Origin: Geosiphon pyriformis
Taxonomy: Eukaryota; Glomeromycota; Glomeromycetes; Archaeosporales; Geosiphonaceae
Assembly (NCBI GenBank): GCA_016748015.1
Contig: JAAOMT010000328.1
Location: 253,620 to 317,619, forward strand
DNA: 64,000 bases
Reading direction: 5' to 3'
Part shown: piece after piece, positions 44,473 to 54,857 of the stretch
Numbering within the stretch: the stretch's first letter is position 1
Layout: the number at the start of each line of letters is the position of its first letter
The notes under the pieces: generated by a model
Told to the model about the DNA's origin: nothing
Seen by the model: only the letters and a program-made list of their open reading frames with translations
Databases searched by the model: none
Position numbers and translations under genes: made by a program

Positions 44473-46200
44473 TTGTCTATTAATAAAGTAAAATTTTTTA
44501 AGATTAGCAACTTGATTAACAATAGTGCAAATTTTGTGAATGTGATTAGACATCTGTCAATAATTAAGAAAAATTATTACAAATCCAAATATTATGAGTT
44601 TGAAACAGCAAAAAATATGGCTATTAAAAAAACAATTAAAAAACACATAAAAAATTTTAATTCTAATGAAGACAGTATAATCAGGAGTGTTTTAGAACAG
44701 CCATTTCAGAAAATAATTCTGAACTATTTAGTGATTGAAGAAAAATTAGTTTTAAAGCTAAATAAGATAAAGCTTAAAATCAACAAAATTATAGAGAATT
44801 GGATAAAAATATATGAAATTCTTTTAGCTCTGTTTGATTTATGGACTTGTTAATATGTGTTCTTGGCATATATAAATAAAGATGTTTTTTATAATATAAT
44901 AAATATTATTAATTTGGAAATTTAATTTCAGTAATTAGTAGTCTACTTAATAACAAAGTGGTTAGTCTATTTAATATAATCAATAAACTTTGGAAACATT
45001 ATAATATTACAGTAATTAATTGTCTCTTGAATTTATTAAACAATTGTTTAACTTTTAGTAATATTCTAGCTTTCTAAAAAAGAGCATAGGTTTCAATGAT
45101 TCTTAAATTATATAATTAGAATGGTATTTTAACAAACATATAGTCCATAATATTAATTGAAACAGCTAAGAAAATTTTGTCCAAAATTCTGTCAGATTGT
45201 ATTTTATCTGCTTGTAATAAATTTAATGTTTTCCATAATAATAATTTTTTAATGTTAAAAAGTACTTTAACTTAATTTTCAGTGTTTGCTGTTGGTTTGA
45301 TTGTGAAAAATGTTTTAGAAAAAGACCAAGAGCTTTAGTTAGTTTTACAAAACATGTATAAAACTTATAATTTAGTTAGATAGCATTATTTAAAAACTAG
45401 TTTGAAATGCATTAAGATATATAACAAGTTTATTAATTTTTTTGGTAACATATATAAGAACAAAATCAATAGAATAATAACAGATTTTGGTTTTTTAAAC
45501 AGTTATAAAATACATAATAAGTTAAATTAAAGTGAAGTTTTCTTATTACTTCTTTGGAAAATTTTTTATGATTTTTTATTGTGTAAAGTTAAAAGACAGA
45601 AACATTTGTATAAATACTAAATTAACACCAATTTTGTAGCCAAAACAGACAAAATAGAAATCAGTACAGAAAATTTTTTTTTTTATAATGAGTGCTTTTG
45701 TAGATAACACTATTTAGATAGAAAATAGTTAGACTTTAACACAATACATTCTGGATCTAGCTGATCAGTTTTTTAAAATTAATAATATTTGCATTAACAA
45801 TGAAAAAACAGTTGTAATTTCCATAAACCAGAAAGTTATAATTGTTTCATTATATATTGGTGGCCAACTTTTTTTTATTGTCAAGCATAAAGGATCTCAC
45901 AAGTACTTAAAATTTTTTTTATTAACAGAAGATATGTTTAAGTCAAGTTTTACTAAGACATATTTAGATATCAAGTTTTTTTTAAACATAATACTTAGGA
46001 AAACTTTATTAAATAAACAATTCTTCTACTTAGTTTTAGCAATTTTACAGCCTATAATTAGTTATTAAATACAATTTAGTTTTGTATTTAAAAGTATGTG
46101 TCAAAAGTAAGATGTCATAATTAAAAAAAAACTTAAGTTTAAGGCTAATTTGCCAAGAAACTTTCTTAATAAGACTTTGTATTATTTATCTTTGTATAAG
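44473..46200 (+). pseudogene. LINE copy 4 linker and reverse transcriptase
   Basis: 44473-44853 is open and matches the linker of this LINE family (FETAKNMAIKKTIKKHIKNFN, RSVLEQPFQKIILNYLVIEEKL). Beyond it the RT can be followed only through dense stops, for example NEKTVVISINQ-like residues near 45800 and LVLAILQPIISY-like residues near 46040. Confidence 0.62.
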
Positions 46201-46789
46201 CTTAAATTATTTAAATAATTACAAGTAAAAAACAAGATAGCTTTATTGATTTGGTTTTTTAATATGATGGAAATTCTTGGTTATTTATTTGTATACAGAT
46301 TTTTAAATTTACAGATTACAGACTAAACACCAAAAAACTTACTGCAATTTTCTGTCAAATTAAAAATTAACTCTGTAAATAGTTTTTTGGTAGACATAAT
46401 AAGAATATTTTTGGACAACAATAGTTCTTTAACAAATGAATTATCCTGTGTATTTTGCTTTTCTGGCCATTTTTTAATGTCTAATATTTTGAGTAATTTA
46501 TATTATTTTGATGTGATTTAATTTTTAAAGCAATTTGATATTGTTTTTAATTATTAATTGTTGGATAAACATGACTTGATTATGAATTAAAAAATTTTTT
46601 ATTGTTAAAAAAAGCTGAATTTAAAAGGCCTAATATTAGTGTGGTTTTTAAAAACTTTAATTTATATGAATAATCTTTCTGTTAACTTTATAAAAAGTAG
46701 TTTTAACTCTGGCTGTTCAGATTTTTATGGCTCAAAAAAATTTAGATGTTTAGAAACATTTGTACAAATTATAAACAGAAGAAATTAAC

Positions 46790-47603
46790 ATATATACTAA
46801 TGGTTCTTTGAATAATTTGAGTATTGTTAATATAATAAACAGAGCAGCAGCATATTTTTCTAATGTTGAAGTAGATTTGGGTGTTAAAGTTTCCAGTTTG
46901 CTGTTATTAATAATGTTAGAATTACAGATTATTGTTTTGGCTTTAAAATATGTTCTCTTTTTTTGTTTAATAGTTTTATATACAAACAGTCAAACTGCTA
47001 TAAATACATATATATTAGAGCTTATGTTTTATATATCTGATTTCTAAAATAAATACTGGATTAAAAGATGGCATGTGGCTAACTTAATTAAATCTAAGAA
47101 CATTTTTGTAAAGTAAATAAAAATTAAAGACTACTTAAAAAATGTTAACAATAATAAAGCCAATGTTCTTATAAGTGTTATAGTGCAATCTGGTATTTTT
47201 TTTACTTATTAGTATGTATAAAAAGTTTATCTTGGCAGATGGTTTAATTATTTTAAGTTATATTCATTATTTTGTTCATAATATTTATTAAACAGTTAAT
47301 TAAACTTGATGAGAAATAGGTCTGAATATAAAAATTTTACAGGATTCTTTTATTTGAAACATTAATTAACACTATACTACTTTAATTTGGCACCTTAACT
47401 CTCATATGTTTTCTGGTTTTATCAGCAAATCTTTGGCAAGTCTTTATATATATCTAATAAAAGCAGTTTATAGGAGACTACCAACTGCAGTCAGAAAAAA
47501 ACTATTTAATAAGGAGTATTCAAGCATATTGTGTCTTTTTTACAGTAATGTTAAACTGTCTAATTATGTTTTCATTTGTTCAAAAAATGCTTTAATGCTT
47601 TAA
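46790..47603 (+). pseudogene. LINE copy 4 RNase H and C-terminal region
   Basis: 46808-47047 reads as RNase H (RAAAYFSNVEVDLGVKVSSL, MLELQIIVLALKYVLF, YTNSQTAINTYI). 47406-47603 is the C-terminal part with RRLPTAVRKKLF and the Cys cluster CLFYSNVKLSNYVFIC. Stops fill the space between. Confidence 0.7.
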
Positions 47604-47822
47604 AATTTTGTTAGATTATGTCAATTGTGGAAATTTTTGGTAAAATCTTGCTTTTTACCAACTTTTTTAGTATTATATACTCTTTTTTTGGAAATATTAA
47701 ACATTAGTATTTATGAAGTTCTGTGCAAAAAGTTTGTTTTTAAAGATTAAATTAATAAAGCAACATTGAAGTTTAAAAATAAGAAAAAAACTATAATAAT
47801 AATAACTGATTTTGTTTAATAT

Positions 47823-48511
47823 TGTTACGGTTGAAATTCATAGTTTTTATTAGTTATCACATGTATTAGCCACTGATGTTATATAATTAGCCACCCTATT
47901 TTTAAATAGTAATCATTGACCTGATCAATGACCTAACTGTTGACCTAATCATTGATCTGATCATTGACCTGGTCATTAACTACTTTCAATAGATATATAA
48001 GTGATAAGTCTCTTAGCTGTAAAAAAATATCAATGTAAGAAATCAAGACAATCAAAAAAATAAAATAACAAACTTCCATCTCAAACATTCTCTTATTGCT
48101 AATTTTTCTTTCCTTACCTTCAAGTATCTGAACATTTTTTGGATAAAAGATTACTTGTTGGTACTTTTCTGAAATGTGTAATTGCAGTATTTGAAGATTA
48201 TTTGAATAAACGTGACTGAAGAGCACAAGTTGATATCTAATATCAAATTCTAAGAGCACCAACATGAGGCATAGAATTATACCAGTGGTTATCAATTGTT
48301 GACAGTATGGACTATTCCTCTACTTTCAGATTCCCTTGTTATCTTTTTGAAAAAAATAGTGACTGAGATATTTTATAAGACTGATCTCGCATATTGAATC
48401 TATACTCATTCAATTTGCTCTTTAAAGTTGAATTCCCCTTTGATTATTTCCATCATCTTACAATCCTGTTCTCCCTTGCTATCTATTAGCTTGTTACTTC
48501 AACTCATAACA
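47823..48511 (+). repeat. Gypsy-3 5' LTR
   Basis: About 689 bp from TGTTACGG to CATAACA. The right end is set by the TG..CA rule and by a primer site TGGTGCTTCC starting at 48518. Aligns with the decayed LTR at 15264-19014. Confidence 0.78.
47916..47987 (+). repeat. 12-bp tandem units in the Gypsy-3 LTR
   Basis: Six units of the type TTGACCTGATCA begin at 47916, 47928, 47940, 47952, 47964 and 47976, exactly 12 bp apart. The decayed copy at 15361-15424 keeps the same arrangement with the cytosines and guanines mutated. Possible protein-binding array in the LTR promoter region. Confidence 0.8.
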
Positions 48512-48704
48512 TAAAAGTGGTGCTTCCTGTAAGGTTGTCAAAATTCACTTATTTTCTCATTGTATGAGTGATTATTCATACTTGTTACAGCAATCAGAAA
48601 AACACTTTGTAGCACACAACAGAAACAACTTAGAGTTTATTGAACTCAATTCTTTGCCCTCCTGCTTAATCTGTTTCTCTGTTGAAGAACAATCCAGTAG
48701 ATAA

Positions 48705-50117
48705 TTCCAAGACTTTTGGAATTGGTTTTTAAACAAGCATTCAGCTGAAACCTACACAGCTTATATCATCTATTACTTTGATCAAGCTTATTTTGAAGAC
48801 AATTTTGAAGAAAGAAATACCAGCATCAATCAGCTCTTATACTCCATAACCTTTGAACAACAGCCCCCTAATTTCGAATATCTGAATCACCAAATCCATA
48901 TTTGGATTGCTGCTCACCAACTAGTTGAAAACCCCTTTGAAACAGAAGAAGAAAGTTACCAAACTGCCCCTATTTTTGATATTTTCTCAAGTGAATCAGA
49001 GCACTCCACACAAACAGTAACTCCTGAACCAATGGCCCAAGATCCAATACAAGCAAACATTCTGGCTGCCCTCCAAGATATACAAACTGCCTTGGGGCAA
49101 AGAAACAACACTCCACTACTATTATTTAAAGGTGATGCACAAGATCCAATTGAATGGTTGGATGACTTTGAGAGAGCTGCTACAGCTAATCAATATGATA
49201 ATGAGTACAAGTTTCAAATTGTTGGTGGCTACCTTCAAGGCTCCCCTGCCACCTGGTTCTCACAGAAAACTGATACCAATGCCCATCAAAGAATCATTAA
49301 ATGAATGCCAGCAAATACTAGAGAAAACAACATCTCTTTCACAACCTGGTTTGAAAACAAGTTCAGAACCCCAATCTTAATATCCAAGTGACACATGAAA
49401 TTGGAAAAAAGAATTCAAGGTCCAGGAGAAGTAGTAACTGAATATGCCAAAGCAATCAGAAAGTTAATCAAACAAGTGGACTTTAAAAGAAACTGGACAG
49501 AAGAACAAAAGATTCATTCCTTTACAAAAGAATTGAGAACCAACTTATCCTATGTTTTTTGGTCTCTCTTGGCTTTAAAAGATAATCCTACAATAGACAT
49601 GGCCATTGAACTTGCCCAAAGAATTGAAAACAACCAAAGAATGTACTTGGGATCCACACTTTTAGTTTTCGCTCCTGCTCCTGTTATAGCTCCTGCTCCC
49701 CAAATGGCTGCTACTTCTTTTGCTGCCCAAACTCAAGACCCAAATGAACAGTTGATAGATAGACTTACAACAAATCTTGCTTGGCTATTAGAATCATTAG
49801 CCCAAGCAGTCAGAGATAACCAGCAACCCCAAAAACCCAGATTTGAGCCACATTTTAATCAGTCTCAGCAACCACCTTATCAAAGACAACAAAATCGTGG
49901 CCCACCTGTGTGCTATTGTTGTGGATTAACTGGACATTTTTCAAGAGATTGCAACAATCTTCCTTTACCCCCTCCAGCTCCCAGAAACAATGATAACCAA
50001 AACAACAGAACCATTAACAACAACATCTCCAATCAAAAACCTAATCATGTCAATATCAATTTCTTTGGAGAGGATCCCCTAGTTGAAGCCACAGTCTATC
50101 AGCATTTAAACTGGTAG
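48705..50117 (+). pseudogene. Gypsy-3 Gag
   Basis: One frame throughout, open from 48705 with no ATG before 49032 (MAQDPIQANI). N-terminal acidic region, then the capsid core LLFKGDAQDPIEWLDDFERAA, GGYLQGSPATWFSQ, MKLEKRIQGPGEVVTEYAKAIRKL, and a CCHC knuckle CYCCGLTGHFSRDC (about 49912-49953). In-frame stops occur at 49302 and 49378. The frame ends at TAG 50115-50117, just after the slippery heptamer TTTAAAC. Confidence 0.83.
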
Positions 50118-50929
50118 GTGCACCTCCAAAGAGTAAGAGTGCAAGCCAACCAAAAGAAAACTCTTTTTTTGCTTTTAACTTAACTAATGATGACCATGAC
50201 ATGGATGAATTAGCAATCAACACTTCTGAATCAACCAGAAAAAAGAAAAAAGCCAAGATTGATTTCATTTTAGACCCCAACAAAGCCTCAACTTCCACTG
50301 CTAATAACAATAAGCCACCAAAAGCCAAAGTTTTTAAGAATTCTCCAAAGTTGAAACCTCCAGAAATTGTACAAAAATCTGGACCCTATTCTGTTGTCAA
50401 AGATTTCATGAAAACCCCAGCACACATTACCTTTGGCCAGTTAATGACCCATCCACAGTTCAGAAAAGATTTCTGCAAATCTCTAATCCCCAAGAAAAAA
50501 ACACCAAAGATCAATAAATGCTCTTGCCAAGCTGAACTTGCTAACAATAGCAATGTTACTCCTCTAATTTGCAAAGCACAAGTGGCTGGTTACTTCATTG
50601 ACTTGATCCTAGACAGTGAATTATCTGTTAGTGTAATTGCCAAACACTTCCTTGAAGCAATTGGCAAAAAAATTGATAAGCTTTCTACTCGACCAATAAC
50701 CAACGTACATGGTGATAAGAAGAAAGGTCTGGGCATTGCCAAAGCTATTCCTGTCTGCATCAATGGCATCAGTATTGAAACTAACATGGAAGTTTCTGAA
50801 GCTAAAGAATACACCATTATTGTTGGCAATAAGTGGCTCAAGAAAACAAAAGCCTTACTCGACTATGAACTTTGTGAGCTAACCATAAGATGTGGTGAAA
50901 AACCCATTGTGGTTAAATGTTGCCATTAG
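50087..50929 (+). pseudogene. Gypsy-3 protease in the -1 frame
   Basis: This frame opens just after a TGA at 50084-50086 and overlaps the end of Gag by about 30 nt. It reads KLVGAPPKSKSASQPKENS, then a lysine-rich linker, then the retropepsin-like segment AGYFIDLILDSELSVSVIAKHFLEAIG and IETNMEVSEAKEYTIIVGNKWLKK. The active site is DSE instead of DSG. The stop is at 50927; an acidic tail continues in frame to an A-run near 51000, where the frame changes. Confidence 0.8.
50105..50111 (+). promoter_or_regulatory. Candidate -1 ribosomal frameshift heptamer TTTAAAC
   Basis: In the Gag frame the heptamer sits as T TTA AAC, the canonical X XXY YYZ arrangement. It is one codon before the Gag stop TAG and inside the Gag/protease overlap. 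A -1 slip joins Gag to the protease frame exactly. Confidence 0.6.
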
Positions 50930-51009
50930 ACAACTCTTCTAGCAACCAAACAAAATCAAGAAGATGAGCAATCAGAGGAATCAGATGATAAAGAGAGTGA
51001 TAAAAAAAT

Positions 51010-51375
51010 AAACAAAAAGAACAAGAAGAAATTGCTGAACTTGCCTACACCACCTTCACTAGCAATGGCAAGCCACTAGATAATGTTAAAGCTAATAGAG
51101 AGAGAATCATTGTAAATGGCAAGCTGATTTGCTGATCCTACTATAATATTCTAAGAAGAACCTTTGACCAAAAGCCTGGCAAGAAAGCCAAATACAGTTA
51201 TTGGTGGCATGGCCCTTGTGCCCAGTGCTGGTGCAATAAACCTTTGTATTCTCCAAGTGATGAATGCAAATCATGCCTGATCTATTACAAAGATTGGGAA
51301 CCAATTAGCCTAATACCAAGAGATAAATTAAAAGAAGTACAGAAGTCCTTTGAGAATGAACTATCTGAGATCTAA
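51010..51375 (+). pseudogene. Gypsy-3 cysteine cluster between protease and RT
   Basis: In the RT frame: KAKYSYWWHGPCAQCWCN, then DECKSCLIYYKDW. The CxxCxC and CxxC pairs suggest a small zinc ribbon. Its place matches the larger cysteine-rich module of Gypsy-1 and Gypsy-2, but no dUTPase follows. Confidence 0.62.
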
Positions 51376-51420
51376 TCATTAGTAGTAAAACAAAGAGAAC
51401 CCTCCCCAGAAGAAAGAAAG

Positions 51421-52720
51421 ATAGACATTGAAAATCTGTTGGCAAGAAACAGCCCAGTTATCTCAAAAGAAAATGATATTCCAGGACAAACCCATGTGAT
51501 ACAACACACCATTACCACCAGAGAAACTTGCCCCATCCATTTGAAGCCTTATCAATCCAATCGCCAAAATGATGAGTTCATTAAGAAAGAAATAAACTGG
51601 ATGAAAGAACTTGAATTTATACAAGAAACCAAGAGTGAATGGGCTTTCCCAGTTGTAGTGGTATCCAAAAAAGATGGAACCCTACACTTCTGTGTTGACT
51701 ACTGCCAATTAAATGCCATCACTAAAAGAGACATGTACTCACTTTCCAAGATTAATGCAATGCTGAACCAATTCAAAGATGCTGCTTTCTTTTCAATCAT
51801 TGATCTAATTGCTGGATTCTGACAAGTAGAGATGGATCCAGAAAGCCAGAAGAAAACTGTCTTCATTACCAAGTATGACATCTATGAATTCACAGTCATG
51901 TCTTTTGGTCTCACCAATGCCTCTTTCATCTTTTAACACTTAATGGATAAAGTATTTGAATCAGTGAAAAAAAACTTTGTTCTGATCTATTTGGACGATA
52001 TAATGGTGTACTCAAAAACCTAGAATGAACACCTTGAACATTTGCAAAAGATTTTGATCTTCTCAGAAATACAGATCTTAAGATTAACCCAATCAAATCT
52101 TTCTTTGAAAGACAATCCACCCAATTCCTTGGCCATCTTATTACAAAAGATGGAATTTTCTCTGATCCAGCCAAAGTGAAAAAAGTTCAAAACATAAGAC
52201 AACCAATGAATGTTTATGAGTTATGTTCTTTCTTTGGTTTGGCCTTTTATTATCATAAATTTGTTAAAAATTTCTCCAAAATTGCCTCTCCACTCAATCA
52301 GCTACTCAAAAAAAATGTTTACTATTGAAGCACACATTAGCAGAAAGCATTTGAAACCCTCAAAGAAAAATTGGTTACAGAACCTATTCTCAAGCAACCT
52401 GATCTGGATCAACCTTTTATTCTTTATACTAATGCATCTGGCTATAGACTTGGTGCTGTTCTCTCACAAAAAGATGAAGATGGCAAGAAACATGCAATAG
52501 TCTATGCCAGTAGAACTCTTACACCAGCAGAAAAGAACTATTCAGTTACTGAGCAGAAATGCTTAGCAGTAGTTTGGGCTACCAGCTACTAGAATAAATA
52601 TCTTCTTGGTGTGAAGTTTTTGGTGGTAACAGATTACCAAGCTTTGGTTTGGCTGCACAACAAGAAAAGGCTAGAACATAAATAGATAACCTGCTGGATA
52701 CTCCACTTAGATGAATTTGA
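51421..52720 (+). pseudogene. Gypsy-3 reverse transcriptase and RNase H
   Basis: RT: VIQHTITTRETCPIHLKPYQ, WAFPVVVVSKKDGTLHFCVDYCQLN, FFSIIDLIAGF, MSFGLTNASF, then VLIYLDDIMVYSK with intact YLDD (about 51979-52015). RNase H in other frames: FILYTNASGYRLGAVLSQKDEDG and YASRTLTPAEKNYSVTEQKCLAVVW. Stops at Trp or Gln codons and at least two shifts. Confidence 0.86.
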
Positions 52721-52899
52721 CTATGATATTTAACACTGTAAAGGAGCTAATCATCAAAATGCTGACACTCTCTTCAGACTTACCACCAAGTGACAGTACA
52801 ATCTCTCAAACCAACCTAATTATTAGTAATTCTCTTACAACCAAAAACGATAATAGACTTGGACAACTACTCTGCCTTAATAGAATTTTTGGGTAAAGA

Positions 52900-54037
52900 A
52901 CAATACCCACTAGAATACACTTGACAGCAAAGAAAACATTTGCACAAACAATCAAATTTTTATTTAATCTGCCAGAACCAATTATACAAAAAAAATAGAA
53001 AAGATCCTGACCACTCCCAGAGAGTTATAAGATTTGAAGAAAAAGAAATTGTGATCTATAACATGAACACTGATCTATTAACTGGACACTTTGGAAAAAC
53101 AAAAACAATTCAGAAAACTTTAGCTCACTATTATTGGCCTACCTTGGAAAAAGACATTGCTGAGTACATCAAAATCTGTGATATCTGCCAAAGAAGAGGA
53201 AAACCCAATCACAAAGAAGACATTCATCCAATCTTTGTTGGCCAACCCTTTGACAGAATTGGTATAGATGTTATTGGACCATTAACAGTAGATGGCAACA
53301 GATACATTATCACAGCTACTGACTATCTTACAAAGTGAGTAGAAGCAAGAGCCACCCCAGATCAAACAGCAATTTTCATTGCTAATTTCATTTATGAAGA
53401 TATTATTTGTTGCCATGGCTGCTCCAAAAAACTTTTATCTGATAGAGGAAGAGCTTTTCTCAATACACTGGTTAAAAAACTTTGTAGAAAAATAGGAATA
53501 TGTCACAAACTTTTCTCCCCTTATCACTTTCAAACAAATGGCCTAGTGAAACGTTTCAATAGAACACTGTGTGAAACCTTAGCCAAAACAAGTGAAGAAA
53601 CAAACTTATGGGACAAAGTACTGCCTTCAGCTTTGTTTGCTTATAGAACTGTGAATTATGACATAACAAGTTATGAACTCTTTTACCTGCTTTATGGACA
53701 AATGGCAATACTACCAATAAAAACTGATATTGAGACAATACTCTTTGAAGAAATCACAATAGAGAATTACAAAGACATTTTGCAAAGAAGACTTGGTACC
53801 ATTCTTGACTCATTGGTAGAAGCACAAATAGTTGCTTTTGAAAAGATAAAACAGTTCCAAGAGAAGCTTAAGAAAAAAAAAATCTATAAAACACTTTCCT
53901 TAAGCATTGGTGACTTGGTTTTAGAATATCATTCAGACAAAGACAATGTCTATGGTGATAAATTCTCTAACCGATGGAAAGAATCCTTTATAGTCAACAA
54001 AGTTCTGAACAATGGTTCTTATATTCTTCAAGATTAA
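52900..54037 (+). pseudogene. Gypsy-3 integrase
   Basis: HHCC region: GHFGKTKTIQKTLAHYYWP and CDICQRRGK. Core: GIDVIGPLTVDG (Asp), LLSDRGRAFLNTLVKKL (Asp), and TNGLVKRFNRTL, where Lys replaces the expected Glu. C-terminal GPY/F-like RWKESFIVNKVLNNGSYIL. A Trp-to-TGA stop at about 53337 splits it. Confidence 0.85.
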
Positions 54038-54105
54038 TCCAGAACAATCTTTAATGATTGTTCTGTTCATGGCATACAACTCAAGAAATATCACAAACGA
54101 TCTGA

Positions 54106-54347
54106 TTGGTTACCTGTTGTGGTAATACTGACCCAAATGATCAGCAAAAATCAGATATAAATAAATGCATCACTCCCAAAACAGAGGTATTTTCAATCAA
54201 CATGAACAATTATTTTCTAGATCAAAACATTCAAAATGCTTTCTATACTCTTCATGAGTATTGGATTAAAAACTATCTAAATGCTACTCTGACCATTAAA
54301 AAACAAACTACAATAACTGACAACAGTGGAACACATACTGTTATCAG
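54106..54347 (+). other. Gypsy-3 post-integrase segment
   Basis: An open stretch after integrase with NMNNYFLDQNIQNAFYTLHEYWIKNYL. It runs directly into the inserted Gypsy-2 LTR. It may be the start of a post-integrase ORF like that of Gypsy-2, but similarity is not evident and the rest is outside the window. Confidence 0.4.
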
Positions 54348-54555
54348 TGTTACCAGTAGAATTTTAGCTATTAATTAGCATGAAATTACCCTTATAATTT
54401 CTATAATTAATTAGTATATTAATATCATTTCAAATTATCATTTATTATTTAATCAATTACCACATATCACGATTCAATTAAAATAATCTAATTAGTATAA
54501 CAGAAAGTAGGATGATTAAATTATACAATACTCTGAACTTTGTAACATTCTAAAA

Positions 54556-54709
54556 TTCGCCGAAATTTACAGAAATTCGCCGAAATTTATAAGAAATTCG
54601 CCGAAATTTACAGAAATTTGCCGAAATTATGAATAGTTCACCCAAATTAATCAATAGTTCAGCAAAATAACTTGTAGTTCATCAAAATGTATCTTTAGTT
54701 CACCGAAAT
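54556..54709 (+). repeat. Phased 11-bp motif array in Gypsy-2 LTR
   Basis: Eight copies of a TTCRCCGAAAT-like 11-mer start at 54556, 54576, 54597, 54617, 54637, 54658, 54678 and 54699, always 20 or 21 bp apart, which is two helical turns. Spacer sequences differ, for example TTACAGAAA, ATGAATAG and AACTTGTAG. Equivalent arrays are at 28150-28241 (five), 37060-37152 (five) and 63688-63800 (six). Likely binding sites on one face of the helix. Confidence 0.8.
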
Positions 54710-54837
54710 TTGAGCAAAGAGAAAAAGTGCAAGTTCATAGACTAGTACTACAACAAGTTGTATAAAAGAAGAGCTTTTCTCTTCAAGAAAATGTATTTTA
54801 CTTTAGATTTATCACTTAGAACCATTCCTATACACAC

Positions 54838-54857
54838 NNNNNNNNNNNNNNNNNNNN
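54838..54857. other. Assembly gap of 20 N
   Basis: Twenty undetermined bases. The 148 bp before (54690-54837) and the 148 bp after (54858-55005) are identical, so the two contig ends overlap and the gap is not a true gap. Confidence 0.95.

Larger units (their letters stand above)
42156..47822 (+). mobile_element. LINE copy 4, AT-decayed, plus strand, with N-terminal and endonuclease regions
   Basis: Order along the plus strand: a coiled N-terminal region (42159-42540); an APE-type endonuclease domain (42734-43336) with SFKKCANLSKC, LVNSFSEYF, TIDYIF-like VINYIFLSKNLL and STNHKAVLIQIGLG; an inserted solo LTR (43445-44299); the EN-RT linker (44473-44853); a stop-ridden RT (about 44860-46200); RNase H (about 46790-47045, AAAYFSNVEVDLGV); and the C-terminal region (47406-47603, AVYRRLPTAVRKKLF and CLFYSNVKLSNYVFIC). 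It is cut at 47823 by Gypsy-3 within the KGFVMK-type tail. It is the only LINE copy here that shows the N-terminal half. Codons are shifted to A/T but often still alignable. The left boundary is approximate. Confidence 0.8.
47823..54347 (+). mobile_element. Gypsy-3 LTR retrotransposon, interrupted by Gypsy-2 copy B
   Basis: A 5' LTR (47823-48511), primer site, Gag with zinc knuckle, protease in the -1 frame, a Cys motif region, reverse transcriptase, RNase H, integrase and a post-integrase segment, then interruption at 54348. The remaining 3' part and 3' LTR should lie beyond the right edge, after Gypsy-2 copy B. It has several frameshifts as well as stops. It is inserted in LINE copy 4. Confidence 0.87.

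Noticed and set aside
54556-54709. CRISPR-like array (short repeats with distinct spacers)
   Set aside because: Eukaryotic LTR context, 11-bp degenerate motifs and 9-10 bp spacers do not fit a CRISPR array.
54556-54709. Heat-shock elements in the TTCGCCGAA core
   Set aside because: HSF sites need TTC and GAA separated by two bases in adjoining 5-bp units; here the separation is three and the units are 20 bp apart.
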